A model generated the notes under the pieces. It did no database searches and was not told where the DNA came from. It worked only from the letters and a program-made list of their open reading frames with translations. From Sphingomonas pituitosa NBRC 102491 (GTDB lineage Bacteria > Pseudomonadota > Alphaproteobacteria > Sphingomonadales > Sphingomonadaceae): 64,000 nucleotides of DNA. Below are positions 48,245 through 58,842 of this stretch, piece after piece. The stretch lies in NCBI RefSeq assembly GCF_001598435.1, contig NZ_BCYY01000002.1, positions 1-64,000 on the forward strand, given 5' to 3'. Both the position numbers and the translations under genes were made by a program. How positions within the stretch are numbered: the first letter of the stretch is position 1; each line of letters starts with the position of its first letter.

Positions 48245-49278
48245 CCGACCTTGCCAAGGTTCCCGTCACCATCGTCACCGGCTTTCTGGGCGCCGGCAAG
48301 ACCACGCTGATCCGCCACCTGATCCAGAATGCCGGCGGCCGTCGCCTGGCGGTGGTCGTCAACGAGTTCGGCACGCTGGGCGTCGACGGCGAGATCCTCA
48401 AATCCTGCGCGATCCCCGATTGCCCGGCGGAGAACATCGTCGAGCTGGCCAATGGCTGCATCTGCTGCACCGTCGCCGACGATTTCATCCCCACGGTCGA
48501 GCGCCTCCTCGCGCTCGAGCCGCGCCCCGACCATATCCTGATCGAGACCTCGGGCCTGGCACTGCCCAAGCCGCTGCTCAAGGCGTTCGACTGGCCCGCG
48601 ATCCGCAGCCGCATCACTGTCGATGGCGTCCTGGCGCTCGCCGATGCCGAGGCGGTGGCCGAGGGCCGGTTCGCGCCCGACCTGGAAGCGCTGGAAGCCC
48701 AGCGTGCCGCCGATCCGGGCATCGACCACGAGACGCCGCTCGCCGAAGTCTTCGAGGACCAGCTCGCCTGCGCCGACATGGTGCTGCTCACCAAGGTGGA
48801 CCTTGCCGGACCCGAGGGGGTCGCCGCCGCCCGGGCGGTGATCGCCGCCGAGGCCCCGCGGCCGGTGCCGGTGGTCGAGATCCGCGAAGGCGCGATCGAC
48901 CCGCGCGTGATCCTGGGGCTGGGCGCCGCCGCAGAGGACGATCTCGCCGCGCGCCCCTCGCACCATGACGGCACCGACGATCACGAGCATGAGGATTTCG
49001 ACAGCACCGTCGTGACCTTCGGCGAGATCGCCGATCCCGCCGATCTGGTCGCCCGGATCGAGCTGCTGGCGCGCGAGCACAAGGTGCTGCGGGTGAAGGG
49101 CTATGCGGCGGTGACCGGCAAGCCGATGCGGCTGCTGGTCCAGGCGGTCGGCGCGCGGGTGCGGCATCAATATGATCGGCCCTGGCGGCCGGGGGAGCCG
49201 CGCAGCACCGCGCTGGTCGCGATCGCCGAGCATGACGACGTCAGCCCCGAAGTCTTCCGCGCGGTGCTGGCCGGCTGA
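48241..49278 (+). CDS. cobW: CobW GTPase (metallochaperone for B12 synthesis)
   Basis: P-loop GTPase of 345 residues of the COG0523 family, thought to deliver Co2+ to the CobNST chelatase. Seen: Walker A 'GFLGAGKTT' (near residue 14), 'VVNEFGTLGVDGEI', the metal motif 'GCICCTV' (CxCC), 'ETSGLALP', 'TKVDL' and a His/Asp-rich loop 'SHHDGTDDHEHED' near residue 240, then the CobW C-terminal domain. The ATG at 48241 opens the cob operon. The next gene, cobN, encodes the chelatase subunit. Confidence 0.95.
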   Translation: MTDLAKVPVTIVTGFLGAGKTTLIRHLIQNAGGRRLAVVVNEFGTLGVDGEILKSCAIPDCPAENIVELANGCICCTVADDFIPTVERLLALEPRPDHILIETSGLALPKPLLKAFDWPAIRSRITVDGVLALADAEAVAEGRFAPDLEALEAQRAADPGIDHETPLAEVFEDQLACADMVLLTKVDLAGPEGVAAARAVIAAEAPRPVPVVEIREGAIDPRVILGLGAAAEDDLAARPSHHDGTDDHEHEDFDSTVVTFGEIADPADLVARIELLAREHKVLRVKGYAAVTGKPMRLLVQAVGARVRHQYDRPWRPGEPRSTALVAIAEHDDVSPEVFRAVLAG

Positions 49279-49290
49279 GGCAGGCGGGCG

Positions 49291-52200
49291 ATGCACGTCC
49301 TTTTCCGCGAGACGCACGGGCTGGAGGAGAACGCCGCGCCCCAGGATCTCGGGCAGGCGCCCGCGGACCTGGTGGTGCTGTCCTTCTCCGACAGCGATCT
49401 CGGTGCGTTCGCGGCTGCCTGGCGTGCAGGGCAGGGGAAACGCCCCTCGCTGCGATTGGCGAACCTGGCGGCGCTGATGCACCCGCTTTCGGTCGATACC
49501 TATGTCGAGCGGACACTCTCGGGCGCGAAGGCCATCCTGATCCGCCTGATCGGCGGCATGCCCTATTGGAGCTATGGGCTCCAGCAGGTCGAGGCGCTGG
49601 CGCGCGAACGCGGCATCGCGCTGGCGGTGCTATCGGCGGACGGTCGCCGCGACGAACGGCTGGAGGCCGCGTCGACGGTCCCCGGCTCCGTGCTGCGCGA
49701 GCTGGCGCTACTGTGCGACGCGGGCGGGGCCGAAGCGGCGCAGGCGGCGCTGGGGGTCTTGGCCGAGGCAGCGGACCTGCCTTCGGCTGCGCGCGCGCCC
49801 TACACGCCGTTGCCGGCATTCGGCTTCTGGCATCCGGCGCTCGGCGCTTACCGGCCCGACAATCTCCAGCCCCGCGAAAGCGCGCTGCGGGTGCCCCAAG
49901 GCTGCCCGTGGCAACGTGCGGACAAGCCGCTGGTGCTGATCGTCTTCTATCACTCCTATCTTGCGGCCAGCGACGTCCAGCCCTTCGAGGCGCTGCACCA
50001 CGCCTTCGAGGCGCGCGGCTTCGATACGCTGTCGGTCTTCGTGCCGTCGCTCAAGGCGCCCGATGCGCGCGCGCAGGTCGAGCAGTGGGTGCGCGATCTC
50101 GCACCCGCCGCCATTGTCAACGCCACTGCCTTTTCCGCCCGCGACGAACAGGGGCGATCCCCGCTCGACGCGGCGGGCGTGCCGGTGTTCCAGCTGGCGC
50201 TCGCCACCGCTCCCCGTGAGGCATGGGCGGGCTCGGATCGCGGTTTGTCGCCCGCCGATCTGGCAATGCACGTCGTGTTGCCGGAGATCGATGGCCGCAT
50301 CTTCGCCGGCGTCGCCAGCTTCAAGCGGGCCGAGGCACGTGACGCCGATCTCGGCTTCGCCCGCACCATCCACCGGGCCGAACCCGAGCGGATCGCCGCC
50401 ATCGTCGAGCGCGTAGCCCGCTGGATCGCCCTTGCCGTGAAGCCCGCCGCGGAACGCCGCGTTGCGCTCTTGCTCTCCACCTATCCCGGCAAGACCTATC
50501 AGCTTGCCCATGCCGTGGGTCTCGACGCGCTCGCCTCCGCCGAGGCCATCGCGGCCGATCTGGGCGAGGCTGTGGCGGGACTGGCGACGCGCTTGCAGTC
50601 CGAGACGCTGGACTGGCCCCTGCGCGACTATGCGCAAGCGCTTGCCCGTCTGCAGGAACCGCTTCGCGCCGCTCTGGTCGATGCCTGGGGCGCCCCGGAG
50701 GCGGACCCCGCCGTCATCGACGGGGCCTTCCGCTTTCCGGCACTGCGCGCCGGCAGGATGCTCGTCGCGCTTCAACCCGAGCGCGGCGACACGGGCACCC
50801 GCGAGGACAGCTATCATGACGTCACGCGCGTGCCCCGTCATGCCTATGTGGCCTTCTATCTGTGGCTGCAGACGCAGGGGATCGACGCGCTGGTCCATGT
50901 CGGCGCGCACGGGACGCTGGAATGGCTGCCGGGCAAGGCCGTGGCGCTGTCGGACGGCTGCTGGCCCGAGGCGCTGACCGGCAGCCTGCCGATCCTCTAT
51001 CCGTTCATCGTCAACGATCCCGGCGAGGCGGCGCAGGCGAAGCGGCGTACCGGCGCGGTGACGATCGGCCATCTGCCACCGCCGCTGAAGACCGCCGGCA
51101 CGGGCGCGGGCCTGGCGCGGATCGAGGCGCTGCTTGACGAATTCTCCAACGCGGTCGGGCTCGATCCCGCGCGGCGCGACCGGCTGCAGGCCGCCATCCG
51201 GGACGAGGCCCGCGCTGCAGGCGTGGAGGCCGAGCTTGGCCTCGACACCGCCATGAGCGCCGCCGAGGCGATCACCCGTATCGACCGGTTCGTCTGCGAC
51301 GTGAAGGAGGGCCAGTTCGGAGACGGGCTGCATGTGTTCGGCCGCGGCGCCTGCGGTTCGGCGGAGCGGGACGGGCTGCTGACGGGGCTGGCGGGCAGGC
51401 GCGTCGCCGCGGGACCGGCGGGGTCGCCCCATCGGGGACGGACCGACGTGATGCCCACCGGCCGCAATCTCTACGCGATCGATCCGCGCGCGGTGCCGAG
51501 CCGCGCCGCGCATCTGCAGGGCATCGTGCTCGCCGACGAGCTGATCCGGCGGCACCTCCAGGACCATGGCGATTATCCGCGCGGGCTGGTGGTGGACCTT
51601 TGGGGCTCCGCGACCATGCGCACGGCGGGCGAGGAGTTCGCGATGGCGCTGCACCTGCTGGGCGCCGCGCCCGTCTGGGACCCCGCCTCGGAGCGGGTCA
51701 CCGGCGTGGAGATCCTGCCGCTCGCCATGCTGGACCGGCCGCGCATCGACGTGACGCTCCGCGTGTCGGGCCTGTTCCGCGATGCCTTCCCGACACTGCC
51801 GCAGCTGTTCGGCCAGGCGGTGCGCGCACTCGCAGGCCGCGAGGAGGCGGCGGAATGGAACCCGTTCGTCGGCCGCGACGCTGCCCCGCGCGTCTATGGC
51901 CCCAGGCCGGGCAGCTATGGTCTCGGGATGGGCGAAGCGGCCGACACCTATACCGACGAGGCCCGTCGCCGCGCGGGCGAGGCCTGGCTGGCGGCTTCGG
52001 ATCACGCCTTTGACGGGCAGGAACCGCAGGCGGATGCAGACGGCATTCGCGCGCGGGTCGCGGCTGCGGATGTGTTTGTTCACCTCCAGGACCTGCCCGA
52101 AACCGACCTGCTGCTCGCCGCCGATTACCCGGCGCACGAAGCCGGGTTCGCAGCCGCCAAGGCGCTGGGCGGCGGACGTGCCGCGCTGTACCATCTGGAT

Positions 52201-52569
52201 GCGCGGGACGTGACCAGGCCGGTCGCCCGCCCGCTGACCGAGGAGATCGCCCGCGTCGTGCGCGCGCGCGCCGCCCATCCGGGCTGGATCGCGGGCATGT
52301 GCCGCCATGGCTTCCGTGGTGCCGCGGAGATCGCCGCGACGCTCGATCATCTCGGTGCTTTCGCCCATCTGGCGGGCGCGGTGCCGCCGCAGCTGTTCGA
52401 CCTCTATCACGATGCCACGCTTGGCGATGCGACGGTGCGCGACTTCCTGGCGCGCGAGAACCCGGCGGCGCTGGCGGCGATGGAGGCCCGCTTCGCGGCC
52501 TTGCACGCCGCGGGCCTGTGGCAGACGCGCCGCAATTCGATCCTCGCTGGCCTGGGAGGCGCTGCATGA
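49291..52569 (+). CDS. cobN: Cobaltochelatase subunit CobN
   Basis: Large subunit of the ATP-dependent aerobic cobaltochelatase that inserts Co2+ into hydrogenobyrinic acid a,c-diamide together with CobS and CobT. It has 1092 residues. Seen: '[20 protein letters not shown]', '[20 protein letters not shown]', '[20 protein letters not shown]' followed by '[16 protein letters not shown]', '[17 protein letters not shown]' and '[16 protein letters not shown]', all characteristic. cobS and cobT are not in the window. The stop overlaps the cobG start (ATGA). Confidence 0.96.
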   Translation: MHVLFRETHGLEENAAPQDLGQAPADLVVLSFSDSDLGAFAAAWRAGQGKRPSLRLANLAALMHPLSVDTYVERTLSGAKAILIRLIGGMPYWSYGLQQVEALARERGIALAVLSADGRRDERLEAASTVPGSVLRELALLCDAGGAEAAQAALGVLAEAADLPSAARAPYTPLPAFGFWHPALGAYRPDNLQPRESALRVPQGCPWQRADKPLVLIVFYHSYLAASDVQPFEALHHAFEARGFDTLSVFVPSLKAPDARAQVEQWVRDLAPAAIVNATAFSARDEQGRSPLDAAGVPVFQLALATAPREAWAGSDRGLSPADLAMHVVLPEIDGRIFAGVASFKRAEARDADLGFARTIHRAEPERIAAIVERVARWIALAVKPAAERRVALLLSTYPGKTYQLAHAVGLDALASAEAIAADLGEAVAGLATRLQSETLDWPLRDYAQALARLQEPLRAALVDAWGAPEADPAVIDGAFRFPALRAGRMLVALQPERGDTGTREDSYHDVTRVPRHAYVAFYLWLQTQGIDALVHVGAHGTLEWLPGKAVALSDGCWPEALTGSLPILYPFIVNDPGEAAQAKRRTGAVTIGHLPPPLKTAGTGAGLARIEALLDEFSNAVGLDPARRDRLQAAIRDEARAAGVEAELGLDTAMSAAEAITRIDRFVCDVKEGQFGDGLHVFGRGACGSAERDGLLTGLAGRRVAAGPAGSPHRGRTDVMPTGRNLYAIDPRAVPSRAAHLQGIVLADELIRRHLQDHGDYPRGLVVDLWGSATMRTAGEEFAMALHLLGAAPVWDPASERVTGVEILPLAMLDRPRIDVTLRVSGLFRDAFPTLPQLFGQAVRALAGREEAAEWNPFVGRDAAPRVYGPRPGSYGLGMGEAADTYTDEARRRAGEAWLAASDHAFDGQEPQADADGIRARVAAADVFVHLQDLPETDLLLAADYPAHEAGFAAAKALGGGRAALYHLDARDVTRPVARPLTEEIARVVRARAAHPGWIAGMCRHGFRGAAEIAATLDHLGAFAHLAGAVPPQLFDLYHDATLGDATVRDFLARENPAALAAMEARFAALHAAGLWQTRRNSILAGLGGAA

Positions 52570-53690
52570 GCGGCTTCGCGGTACGCGGCTGGTGCCCCGA
52601 TGCGTGGCGGCCGATGGCGGCCGGCGACGGGTTGCTGGTACGGGTGAAGCCGCGTCTGGCGCGGCTCACGCAACGGCAGCTGCACGGCCTGTGCGAGGTA
52701 TCGCTCGCGCATGGCAACGGGCTGATCGATCTTACCAACCGGGGCAATCTGCAGCTGCGCGGCGTTTCGGATGCTGCCTGGCCGCTGCTGATCGAACGGT
52801 TGATCGCGCTCGATCTCGTCGATGTCGATCCGGATATGGAGCAGCGCCGGACCTTCCTGGTCGCGCCCGACTGGCGCGTGGGCGACGACACGCACCGCAT
52901 CACCGGCGACCTGCTCGCGAGGCTCGATGCCGTGCCGGCGCTGCCGGGCAAGATCGGCTTCGTGATCGATGCCGGCCCGGAGCCGCTGCTGCGCGACGCG
53001 CCGGGGGATTTCCGCATCGAGCGCAGCGGGGAGGGGGCGCTGATCCTGCGGCTGGATGGAAGGACCGCCGGAACGGAGCTGTCGTTCGGAGACGAGGCGA
53101 GCGCGCTCGTCCGGCTGGCGCGCTGGTTCGTCGAAAGCGGCGGGCTCACGGCCGGGCGAGCAGCACGGCACGATGCAGCGCTGCCCGACTGGGCGCCTGC
53201 CCAGCTGCCGCCCGCAGCCGGAGGGGCGCCGCTGCGACCGGGGCCGCACGCGCTCGGCGCAGTGCTCGGCGTCGCCTTCGGGCAACTCGATGCGCGGCAG
53301 TTGCTCGGCGGCGGGATGGACAATCTTTCGCCGGTGCGGGTCACGCCCTGGCGCATGCTGCTGATCGAAGGCGCCGCGCCCGTCGATCTCGCGCTGATCA
53401 CCGATCCGGCAGACCCGCTGCTGCGCGCCGATGCCTGTGTTGGCGCGCCGGCATGCCCGCAAGCCACCGTCGAGACGCGCACCCTCGCGGCCCGCCTCGC
53501 CCCGCTTGTCACGGGGCGGCTGCACGTCTCCGGCTGCGCCAAGGGATGCGCCTGTGCCCGCGTCGCCGATGTGGTGGTGACCGGACGCGAAGGGTTGCTC
53601 GATCTCGCCTTTGCCGCGCGCGCCGGGGGAACGCCCGCGCATGCCGCGCACACGCCCGACGCCCTGCTTTCCCTCTTCGGAACCACCTGA
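52566..53690 (+). CDS. cobG: Precorrin-3B synthase
   Basis: Oxygen-dependent monooxygenase hydroxylating C20 of precorrin-3A and forming the lactone, the defining aerobic-pathway step. It has 374 residues of the sulfite/nitrite reductase fold. Seen: two ferredoxin-like half-domains ('[16 protein letters not shown]' early) and the [4Fe-4S] cysteines in '[16 protein letters not shown]' and '[18 protein letters not shown]'. Context rules out a nitrite or sulfite reductase. Its presence shows that B12 synthesis here follows the aerobic route. Confidence 0.92.
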   Translation: MSGFAVRGWCPDAWRPMAAGDGLLVRVKPRLARLTQRQLHGLCEVSLAHGNGLIDLTNRGNLQLRGVSDAAWPLLIERLIALDLVDVDPDMEQRRTFLVAPDWRVGDDTHRITGDLLARLDAVPALPGKIGFVIDAGPEPLLRDAPGDFRIERSGEGALILRLDGRTAGTELSFGDEASALVRLARWFVESGGLTAGRAARHDAALPDWAPAQLPPAAGGAPLRPGPHALGAVLGVAFGQLDARQLLGGGMDNLSPVRVTPWRMLLIEGAAPVDLALITDPADPLLRADACVGAPACPQATVETRTLAARLAPLVTGRLHVSGCAKGCACARVADVVVTGREGLLDLAFAARAGGTPAHAAHTPDALLSLFGTT

Positions 53691-54319
53691 TGCCCCATTG
53701 CTACGAAACCGATGGCGCCGCCATCTATCGCCAGTCCTTCGCGACGATCCGTGCGGAAGCCGATCTCGCGCGCTTCTCACCCGAGGAGGAGCCCGTGGCG
53801 GTGCGGATGATCCACGCGGCGGGGATGGTGGAACTGGCGCCGTACATCCGATTCTCGCCGGGCTTCGTGGTCGCGGCGCGCGCCGCGCTGGCAGGCGGTG
53901 CGCCGATCCTGTGCGATGCGCGGATGGTTTCGGAGGGGATCACCCGGCCGCGCCTGCCTGCCGACAACACCGTGCGCTGCACGCTCCACGATCCACAGGT
54001 GCCGGAACTGGCCCGCGCGATGGCGAACACCCGTTCCGCCGCGGCGCTGGAGCTGTGGCGGCCGCATCTGGCCGGGGCAGTGGTGGCGATCGGCAACGCG
54101 CCGACGGCACTGTTCCACCTGCTCAACATGCTGGAGGACCCGGCCTGTCCGCGTCCGGCGGCGATCATCGGCTGTCCGGTCGGGTTTGTCGGCGCGGTGG
54201 AATCCAAGGCGGCGCTGTGGACGGCGGCCCCGGTGCCCTGCTGCATCGTCGAGGGGCGGCTGGGCGGCAGCGCGATCACCGTTGCCGCGGTCAACGCACT
54301 GGCAAGCCGGGCCGAATGA
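53690..54319 (+). CDS. cobH: Precorrin-8X methylmutase
   Basis: Moves the C11 methyl to C12, giving hydrogenobyrinic acid. It has 209 residues. Seen: 'DGAAIYRQSFATIRAEADL' and the catalytic His in 'VAVRMIHAAGMVELAP' (near residue 41), 'ILCDARMVSEGITR', 'NAPTALFHLLNML' and 'IIGCPVGFVGAVESK'. The ATG overlaps the cobG stop (TGATG). Confidence 0.95.
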   Translation: MPHCYETDGAAIYRQSFATIRAEADLARFSPEEEPVAVRMIHAAGMVELAPYIRFSPGFVVAARAALAGGAPILCDARMVSEGITRPRLPADNTVRCTLHDPQVPELARAMANTRSAAALELWRPHLAGAVVAIGNAPTALFHLLNMLEDPACPRPAAIIGCPVGFVGAVESKAALWTAAPVPCCIVEGRLGGSAITVAAVNALASRAE

Positions 54320-55041
54320 GCGCCGGGACCATTCACGGCGTCGGGCTCGGGCCGGGCGCGCCGGACCTGCTGAGCGTCCGCGCCGACCGGCTGGTGCGCG
54401 GGGCCCGTCACGTCGCCTATTTCCGCAAGGCCGGACGGCCAGGCCAGGCGCGGCGGATCGCCGACGGCATGCTGCGCGCCGACGCGATCGAGCTGCCGAT
54501 GGAGTATCCGGTCACCACCGAAATCCCGCTGACCGATCCGCGCTACAACGCTATCCTCTCCGCCTTTTACGCCCAATGCACCGATCGGCTGCTCGCGCTC
54601 GCGCAGGCGGGCGAGGATGTGGTGGTGCTGTGCGAGGGCGACCCGTTTTTCTACGGCTCGTTCATGCACCTGCACACCCGTCTCTCGGGTCGCGTGCCGG
54701 TGGCGGTGGTGCCGGGGATCACCGGCATGGCGGGCGCTTGGAACGCCACCGGGCAGCCGATCACCTGGGGTGACGACGTGCTGACCATCGCGATGGCGAC
54801 GCTGCCCGAGGAGGAACTGGTCCGCCGCATCCGCGATACCGACGCGCTGGTGGTGATGAAGATCGGCCGTAACCTGGCCAAGCTGCGCCGCGCCGTGGCG
54901 GCGGCTGGGCGCGAAGACGAGGCCTGGCTGGTCGAGCACGCCGCCATGCCCGAGCAGCGCGTGACCCCGCTCGCCGAGGCGACACACGTCACCCCCTATT
55001 TCTCGATCCTGCTGATCCACGGCCGGGGGCGTCGTCCATGA
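54316..55041 (+). CDS. cobI: Precorrin-2 C20-methyltransferase
   Basis: SAM-dependent methylation of precorrin-2 at C20. It has 241 residues of the tetrapyrrole methyltransferase fold. Seen: '[19 protein letters not shown]', 'VVVLCEGDPFFYGSFMHLH', 'VAVVPGITGMAGAWNATGQP' and 'TDALVVMKIGRNLAKLRRAV'. The start and stop both overlap neighbours by ATGA. No precorrin-2 synthase (cobA) is in the window to supply its substrate. Confidence 0.95.
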   Translation: MSAGTIHGVGLGPGAPDLLSVRADRLVRGARHVAYFRKAGRPGQARRIADGMLRADAIELPMEYPVTTEIPLTDPRYNAILSAFYAQCTDRLLALAQAGEDVVVLCEGDPFFYGSFMHLHTRLSGRVPVAVVPGITGMAGAWNATGQPITWGDDVLTIAMATLPEEELVRRIRDTDALVVMKIGRNLAKLRRAVAAAGREDEAWLVEHAAMPEQRVTPLAEATHVTPYFSILLIHGRGRRP

Positions 55042-55796
55042 GCGGCTGGCTCGCCGTTGCCGGGCTAGGGCCGGGGGACGCGGCGCTGGTGACGCCCGAG
55101 GTCACCGAGGCGCTGGCGCAGGCGACGGACGTGATCGGCTACATCCCCTATGTGGCGCGGGTGGCGCCTCGGGAGGGACTGGTGCTGCACGCCTCCGACA
55201 ATCGCGTCGAACTCGATCGCGCCGCACTGGCGCTCGGTCTTGCCGCCGAGGGCCGCCGGGTGGTGGTGGTCTCCTCCGGGGACCCGGGCGTGTTTGCGAT
55301 GGCGTCGGCAGTGTTCGAGGCGCTGGAGGCGGGCCCCGAAGCCTGGCGCGCCATCGACATCCGCGTGCTGCCGGGAATCACCGCCATGCTCGCCGCGAGC
55401 GCACGCGCGGGGGCCCCGCTCGGCCATGATTTCTGTACGATCAACCTCTCGGACAATCTGAAGCCCTGGAGCCTGATCGAAAAGCGGCTGCGACTGGCTG
55501 TCGAGGCCGATTTCGCGATGGCCTTCTACAATCCGCGTTCCAAGGCGCGGCCGCACGGCTTTGCGCGCGTCCTTGATCTCCTGCGCGCGCTGTGTGGAGC
55601 CGATCGTCCCATCCTGTTCGCCCGCGCCGTCTCGACCCCGGAGGAGGCGCTGCACGTCGTGCCGCTGGGCGAGGCGAGGCCCGAAATGGCCGACATGCGG
55701 ACGATGGTGATCCTCGGCTCCAGCACCACCCGCCGTATCGAACGTCCGGCGGGGCCGATCCTCTACACGCCGCGCTTCGCCGGAGAGGGCGCATGA
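55038..55796 (+). CDS. cobJ: Precorrin-3B C17-methyltransferase
   Basis: Methylates C17 with ring contraction, giving precorrin-4. It has 252 residues. Seen: 'GWLAVAGLGPGDAALVTPEV', 'VIGYIPYVARVAPREGL', 'VVVVSSGDPGVFAMASAVFE', 'LPGITAMLAASARAGAPLGH' followed by 'DFCTINLSDNLKPW', and 'FYNPRSKARPHGF'. Its last 34 bases overlap the end of the oppositely oriented cobK. Confidence 0.95.
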   Translation: MSGWLAVAGLGPGDAALVTPEVTEALAQATDVIGYIPYVARVAPREGLVLHASDNRVELDRAALALGLAAEGRRVVVVSSGDPGVFAMASAVFEALEAGPEAWRAIDIRVLPGITAMLAASARAGAPLGHDFCTINLSDNLKPWSLIEKRLRLAVEADFAMAFYNPRSKARPHGFARVLDLLRALCGADRPILFARAVSTPEEALHVVPLGEARPEMADMRTMVILGSSTTRRIERPAGPILYTPRFAGEGA

Positions 55797-56521
55797 TCGA
55801 GCCAGGCCAGCACCGCATGCGGATCGGTGACCTCGGCGCGCGGCGGCAGCGCTGGGCGCTCGATCATCACCACCGGGACGCCCAGCGCCCGGGCGGCGGC
55901 CAGCTTCGCCGCGGCACCGGTGCCGCCCGCATTCTTGCACACCACCAGATCGATGCCGTGCCCAACCATCAGCGCGCGGTCGCCTTCCACGGTGAAGGGG
56001 CCGCGGTCGACGATCAGATGGTGATCGGGCAGGGCGGGCGGCGCCACTGCGGCATCGACGAAGCGCAGCACATAATGGTGCTGCGGTGCGGCGGCGAATG
56101 CCGCGACATGCAGCCGGCCGAGCGCGAGCAGGATGCGCCGCGGCCGGCCCCCAAGTGCCGCGACCGCGCCCGCGATGTCCGGGACATGGGTCCATCGGTC
56201 ACCCGCCGCAGGCAGCCAGGCGGGGCGGGTGAGCGCAAGCAGCGGCACGTCCGCGGCGCGGGCAGCCGCTACCGCGTTGGCGCTCATCGTCGCGGCAAAG
56301 GGATGGGTGGCATCGACCAGATGCGTCACCCGTTCGTCGCGCAGGTAGCGCGCCAGCCCGTTGACGCCGCCAAAGCCGCCGATGCGCATCGGGATCGGCT
56401 GCGCCCGCGGCTTTTCGGTACGTCCGGCATAGCTGAGCGTCGCAGCTACGCCGCGCTCGGCAAACAGCCGGGCCAGCGCGCTGGCTTCGGTGGTGCCGCC
56501 CAGCAGCAGGACGTTCGGCAT
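55763..56521 (-). CDS. cobK: Precorrin-6A reductase, antisense within the cob operon
   Basis: NADPH-dependent reduction of precorrin-6A. It has 252 residues. Seen: 'NVLLLGGTTEASALARLFAE', 'RIGGFGGVNGLARYL', 'LVDATHPFAATMSANAVAA' and 'VVCKNAGGTGAAAKLAAARA'. It is the only minus-strand gene between cobW and the DUF1636 gene. Its 3' end overlaps cobJ by 34 bases, and its ATG (56521-56519) shares bases with the cobL ATG (56520-56522) in the tetramer CATG. Its ribosome site GGGA lies inside cobL. It therefore needs its own promoter within cobL on the opposite strand and would not be carried by the riboswitch transcript. Confidence 0.95.
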   Translation of the reverse strand: MPNVLLLGGTTEASALARLFAERGVAATLSYAGRTEKPRAQPIPMRIGGFGGVNGLARYLRDERVTHLVDATHPFAATMSANAVAAARAADVPLLALTRPAWLPAAGDRWTHVPDIAGAVAALGGRPRRILLALGRLHVAAFAAAPQHHYVLRFVDAAVAPPALPDHHLIVDRGPFTVEGDRALMVGHGIDLVVCKNAGGTGAAAKLAAARALGVPVVMIERPALPPRAEVTDPHAVLAWLDHAPSPAKRGV

Positions 56522-57716
56522 GGCTGATCTTCCCTGGCTGACCATCGTCGGACTGAGCGAGGCTGGCGCGGAGGACCTCTCCTGCGCTGCCCGGCAGGCG
56601 CTGGAGACGGCCGAACTGGTGCTCGGCGCCGCCCGCCACCTTTCGCTGCTGCCGGGGCTTAGGTGCGAAGTGCGGGAATGGCCAGTGCCCTTTGCCGACG
56701 GCGTGCCGCTGCTGCTGGCCGAGCGCGGGCGACGCGTGGTGATGCTCGCCTCGGGCGATCCCTTCTGGTTCGGCGCGGGCACCAGCGTCACGCGGCATCT
56801 GGCCCGCGACGAATGGATTGCGCATCCGGCGCCCTCCAGCTTTGCGCTGGCCGCCGCGCGGCTGGGCTGGGCGGTGCAGGATGTCGATTGCCTGGGCTTG
56901 CACGCCGCGCCCTTCGCGCGGCTGCGTCCGCACCTTGCACCCGCGCGGCGCCTGCTGGTGCTGGTGCGCGACGGGAGCGCCGTGACCGAACTGGCGGGAT
57001 ATCTGTCGGAGCAGGGCTTCGGGGCCTCGACGCTGCACGTGCTGGAGGCGCTGGGCGGCACCCGCGAGCGGGTGCGGGCAACGCAGGCTGCCGCGTTCGC
57101 CCTGGACGACGTCGCGCATCCGGTGGCGATCGGGATCGACGTGGCGGGCGCAGGCGCGGTGCTGCCGATCGCCGCAGGGCGACCCGACAGCTGGTTCGAT
57201 TCCGATGGCCAGCTCACCAAGCAGCCGGTGCGCGCGCTCACCCTGTCGGCCCTGGCGCCGCGACCGGGCGAACTGCTGTGGGACATCGGCGCCGGCTCCG
57301 GCTCGATCGGCATCGAATGGCTGCTGGCGCATGCCGCCAACCGGGCGATCGCGGTGGAAGCCGACGCCGTCCGTGCCCAACGCGCCCGCGCCAACGCAGC
57401 GCGGCTGGGCGTCGAGCGCCTGGACGTTCTGGAAGGCCGCGCACCCGGCGTCCTGCCCGAGGGCCGGGCCGATGCCGTGTTCATCGGCGGCGGCCTGTCG
57501 CAGGCGATGCTCGAGGCCCTGTGGGCGCGTCTGCCTGCAGGCACGCGGCTGGTGGCGAACGCGGTGACGCTCGAGTCCGAGGCGCTGCTCGCCCAGTGGA
57601 ACGGCGCGGCAGGCGGCAGCCTGTTGCGCATCGAACTGGCTGACGCGGTGCCGCTCGGCACCCGCCATGGCTGGCGCGCCCGCTATCCGGTGGTCCAGTG
57701 GAGCGTCACGCGATGA
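56520..57716 (+). CDS. cobL: Precorrin-6B C5,15-methyltransferase (decarboxylating)
   Basis: Fused enzyme of 398 residues: an N-terminal CbiE-type methyltransferase ('WLTIVGLSEAGAEDLSCAA', 'VVMLASGDPFWFGAGTSV', 'HPAPSSFALAAARLGW') and a C-terminal CbiT-type Rossmann domain ('PGELLWDIGAGSGSIGIEWL', 'AIAVEADAVRAQRARANA', 'DAVFIGGGLSQAML'). It methylates C5 and C15 and decarboxylates the C12 acetate. AGGA before the ATG lies inside cobK on the other strand. The stop overlaps cobE. Confidence 0.95.
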   Translation: MADLPWLTIVGLSEAGAEDLSCAARQALETAELVLGAARHLSLLPGLRCEVREWPVPFADGVPLLLAERGRRVVMLASGDPFWFGAGTSVTRHLARDEWIAHPAPSSFALAAARLGWAVQDVDCLGLHAAPFARLRPHLAPARRLLVLVRDGSAVTELAGYLSEQGFGASTLHVLEALGGTRERVRATQAAAFALDDVAHPVAIGIDVAGAGAVLPIAAGRPDSWFDSDGQLTKQPVRALTLSALAPRPGELLWDIGAGSGSIGIEWLLAHAANRAIAVEADAVRAQRARANAARLGVERLDVLEGRAPGVLPEGRADAVFIGGGLSQAMLEALWARLPAGTRLVANAVTLESEALLAQWNGAAGGSLLRIELADAVPLGTRHGWRARYPVVQWSVTR

Positions 57717-58060
57717 TCGTCGCAGGCTTTGGCTATCGCACCGGCACGACCGCCGCCTCGCTGCGATCGGCACTCGCCCTGGCGCAGACCGGCGTGCCGC
57801 CCGTAACCCATGTCGCCACGGCAGCGGACAAGCTGCCGCTGCTGGCCGCGCTCGGCCTCCCGATGATCGCGGTAGAGGACCTCGCAGCCGTGGCGACGCC
57901 CACCCGATCGCCTGCCAGCCTCGCCGCGCGCGGCACCGGCAGCGTCGCCGAGGCGGCCGCGCTGGTCGCCGCCGGCCCCGATGCGCGGCTGCTCGTCGCG
58001 CGACAGATCTCCCCCGATCGCATGGTGACCTGCGCCATCGCTGAAGGAACTTCCGAATGA
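57713..58060 (+). CDS. cobE: CobE / CbiG C-terminal-domain protein
   Basis: Protein of 115 residues, homologous to the C-terminal domain of CbiG. CbiG opens the lactone ring in the anaerobic pathway; the exact role of CobE in the aerobic route is not settled. Seen: '[20 protein letters not shown]', '[18 protein letters not shown]', '[20 protein letters not shown]'. Both ends overlap neighbours by ATGA, so it is embedded in the coupled run. Confidence 0.88.
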   Translation: MIVAGFGYRTGTTAASLRSALALAQTGVPPVTHVATAADKLPLLAALGLPMIAVEDLAAVATPTRSPASLAARGTGSVAEAAALVAAGPDARLLVARQISPDRMVTCAIAEGTSE

Positions 58061-58842
58061 CCGTTCATTTCATCGGCGCCGGTCCCGGCGCACCCGACCT
58101 GCTGACGCTGCGCGGCCGCGACCTGATCGCGGCGAGCCCGGTGTGCCTCTATGCCGGCTCGCTGATCCCGGAGGCGATCCTCGCGCATTGTCCGCCGGGC
58201 GCGCGGATCGTGAACACCGCGCCGATGGACCTGGACGCGATCCTGGCGGAGATCGTTGCCGCGCATGCTGCCGGCAACGACGTTGCCCGGCTGCACTCGG
58301 GCGATCTTTCGGTATGGTCGGCGATGGGCGAGCAACTGCGCCGGCTGCGCGCGCTGGGCATTCCGTTCACCGTCACACCGGGCGTCCCGTCCTTCGCCGC
58401 CGCCGCCGCCGCGCTCGAGGCGGAGCTGACCCTGCCCGAGCTGGGCCAGTCGCTGGTCCTCACCCGCACGCCGGGGCGCGCCAGCCGCATGCCCGAGCGC
58501 GAGAGCCTGACCAACTTTGCCGCGACTGGCGCGACGCTGGCGATCCACCTGTCGATCCACAATCTGGCGACGCTGGTCGCCGATCTGCTGCCCGCCTACG
58601 GCGCGGACTGTCCCGTCGCCGTCGTGTGGCGGGCGAGCTGGCCCGACCAGCGCATCGTTCGGGCGACGCTGGCGACGATCGAAGGCGCGGTGGCCGGTAG
58701 CATGGAGCGGACCGCGCTGATCCTGGTCGGGCCGGTGCTGGCGGCGGAGGACTTTGCCGAGAGCAGCCTCTATGCCGCCGGCTACGACCGCCGCTTCCGG
58801 CCGCAGGACGCGTCCTCGCCGTTCGCCGGGCGCAGCGAATGA
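58057..58842 (+). CDS. cobM: Precorrin-4 C11-methyltransferase
   Basis: SAM-dependent methylation of precorrin-4 at C11. It has 261 residues. Seen: '[20 protein letters not shown]', '[20 protein letters not shown]', '[20 protein letters not shown]', '[20 protein letters not shown]' and '[14 protein letters not shown]'. Coupled to cobE in front and cobB behind by ATGA overlaps. Confidence 0.95.
   Translation: MTVHFIGAGPGAPDLLTLRGRDLIAASPVCLYAGSLIPEAILAHCPPGARIVNTAPMDLDAILAEIVAAHAAGNDVARLHSGDLSVWSAMGEQLRRLRALGIPFTVTPGVPSFAAAAAALEAELTLPELGQSLVLTRTPGRASRMPERESLTNFAATGATLAIHLSIHNLATLVADLLPAYGADCPVAVVWRASWPDQRIVRATLATIEGAVAGSMERTALILVGPVLAAEDFAESSLYAAGYDRRFRPQDASSPFAGRSE

Noticed and set aside
49708..52506. 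A 932-codon minus-strand frame opposite cobN
   Set aside because: Complementary to a full-length, motif-rich CobN; composition is that of antisense high-GC DNA.
52566..53690. cobG as an assimilatory nitrite or sulfite reductase
   Set aside because: Fold and cysteines are shared, but length and position between cobN and cobH fit precorrin-3B synthase.
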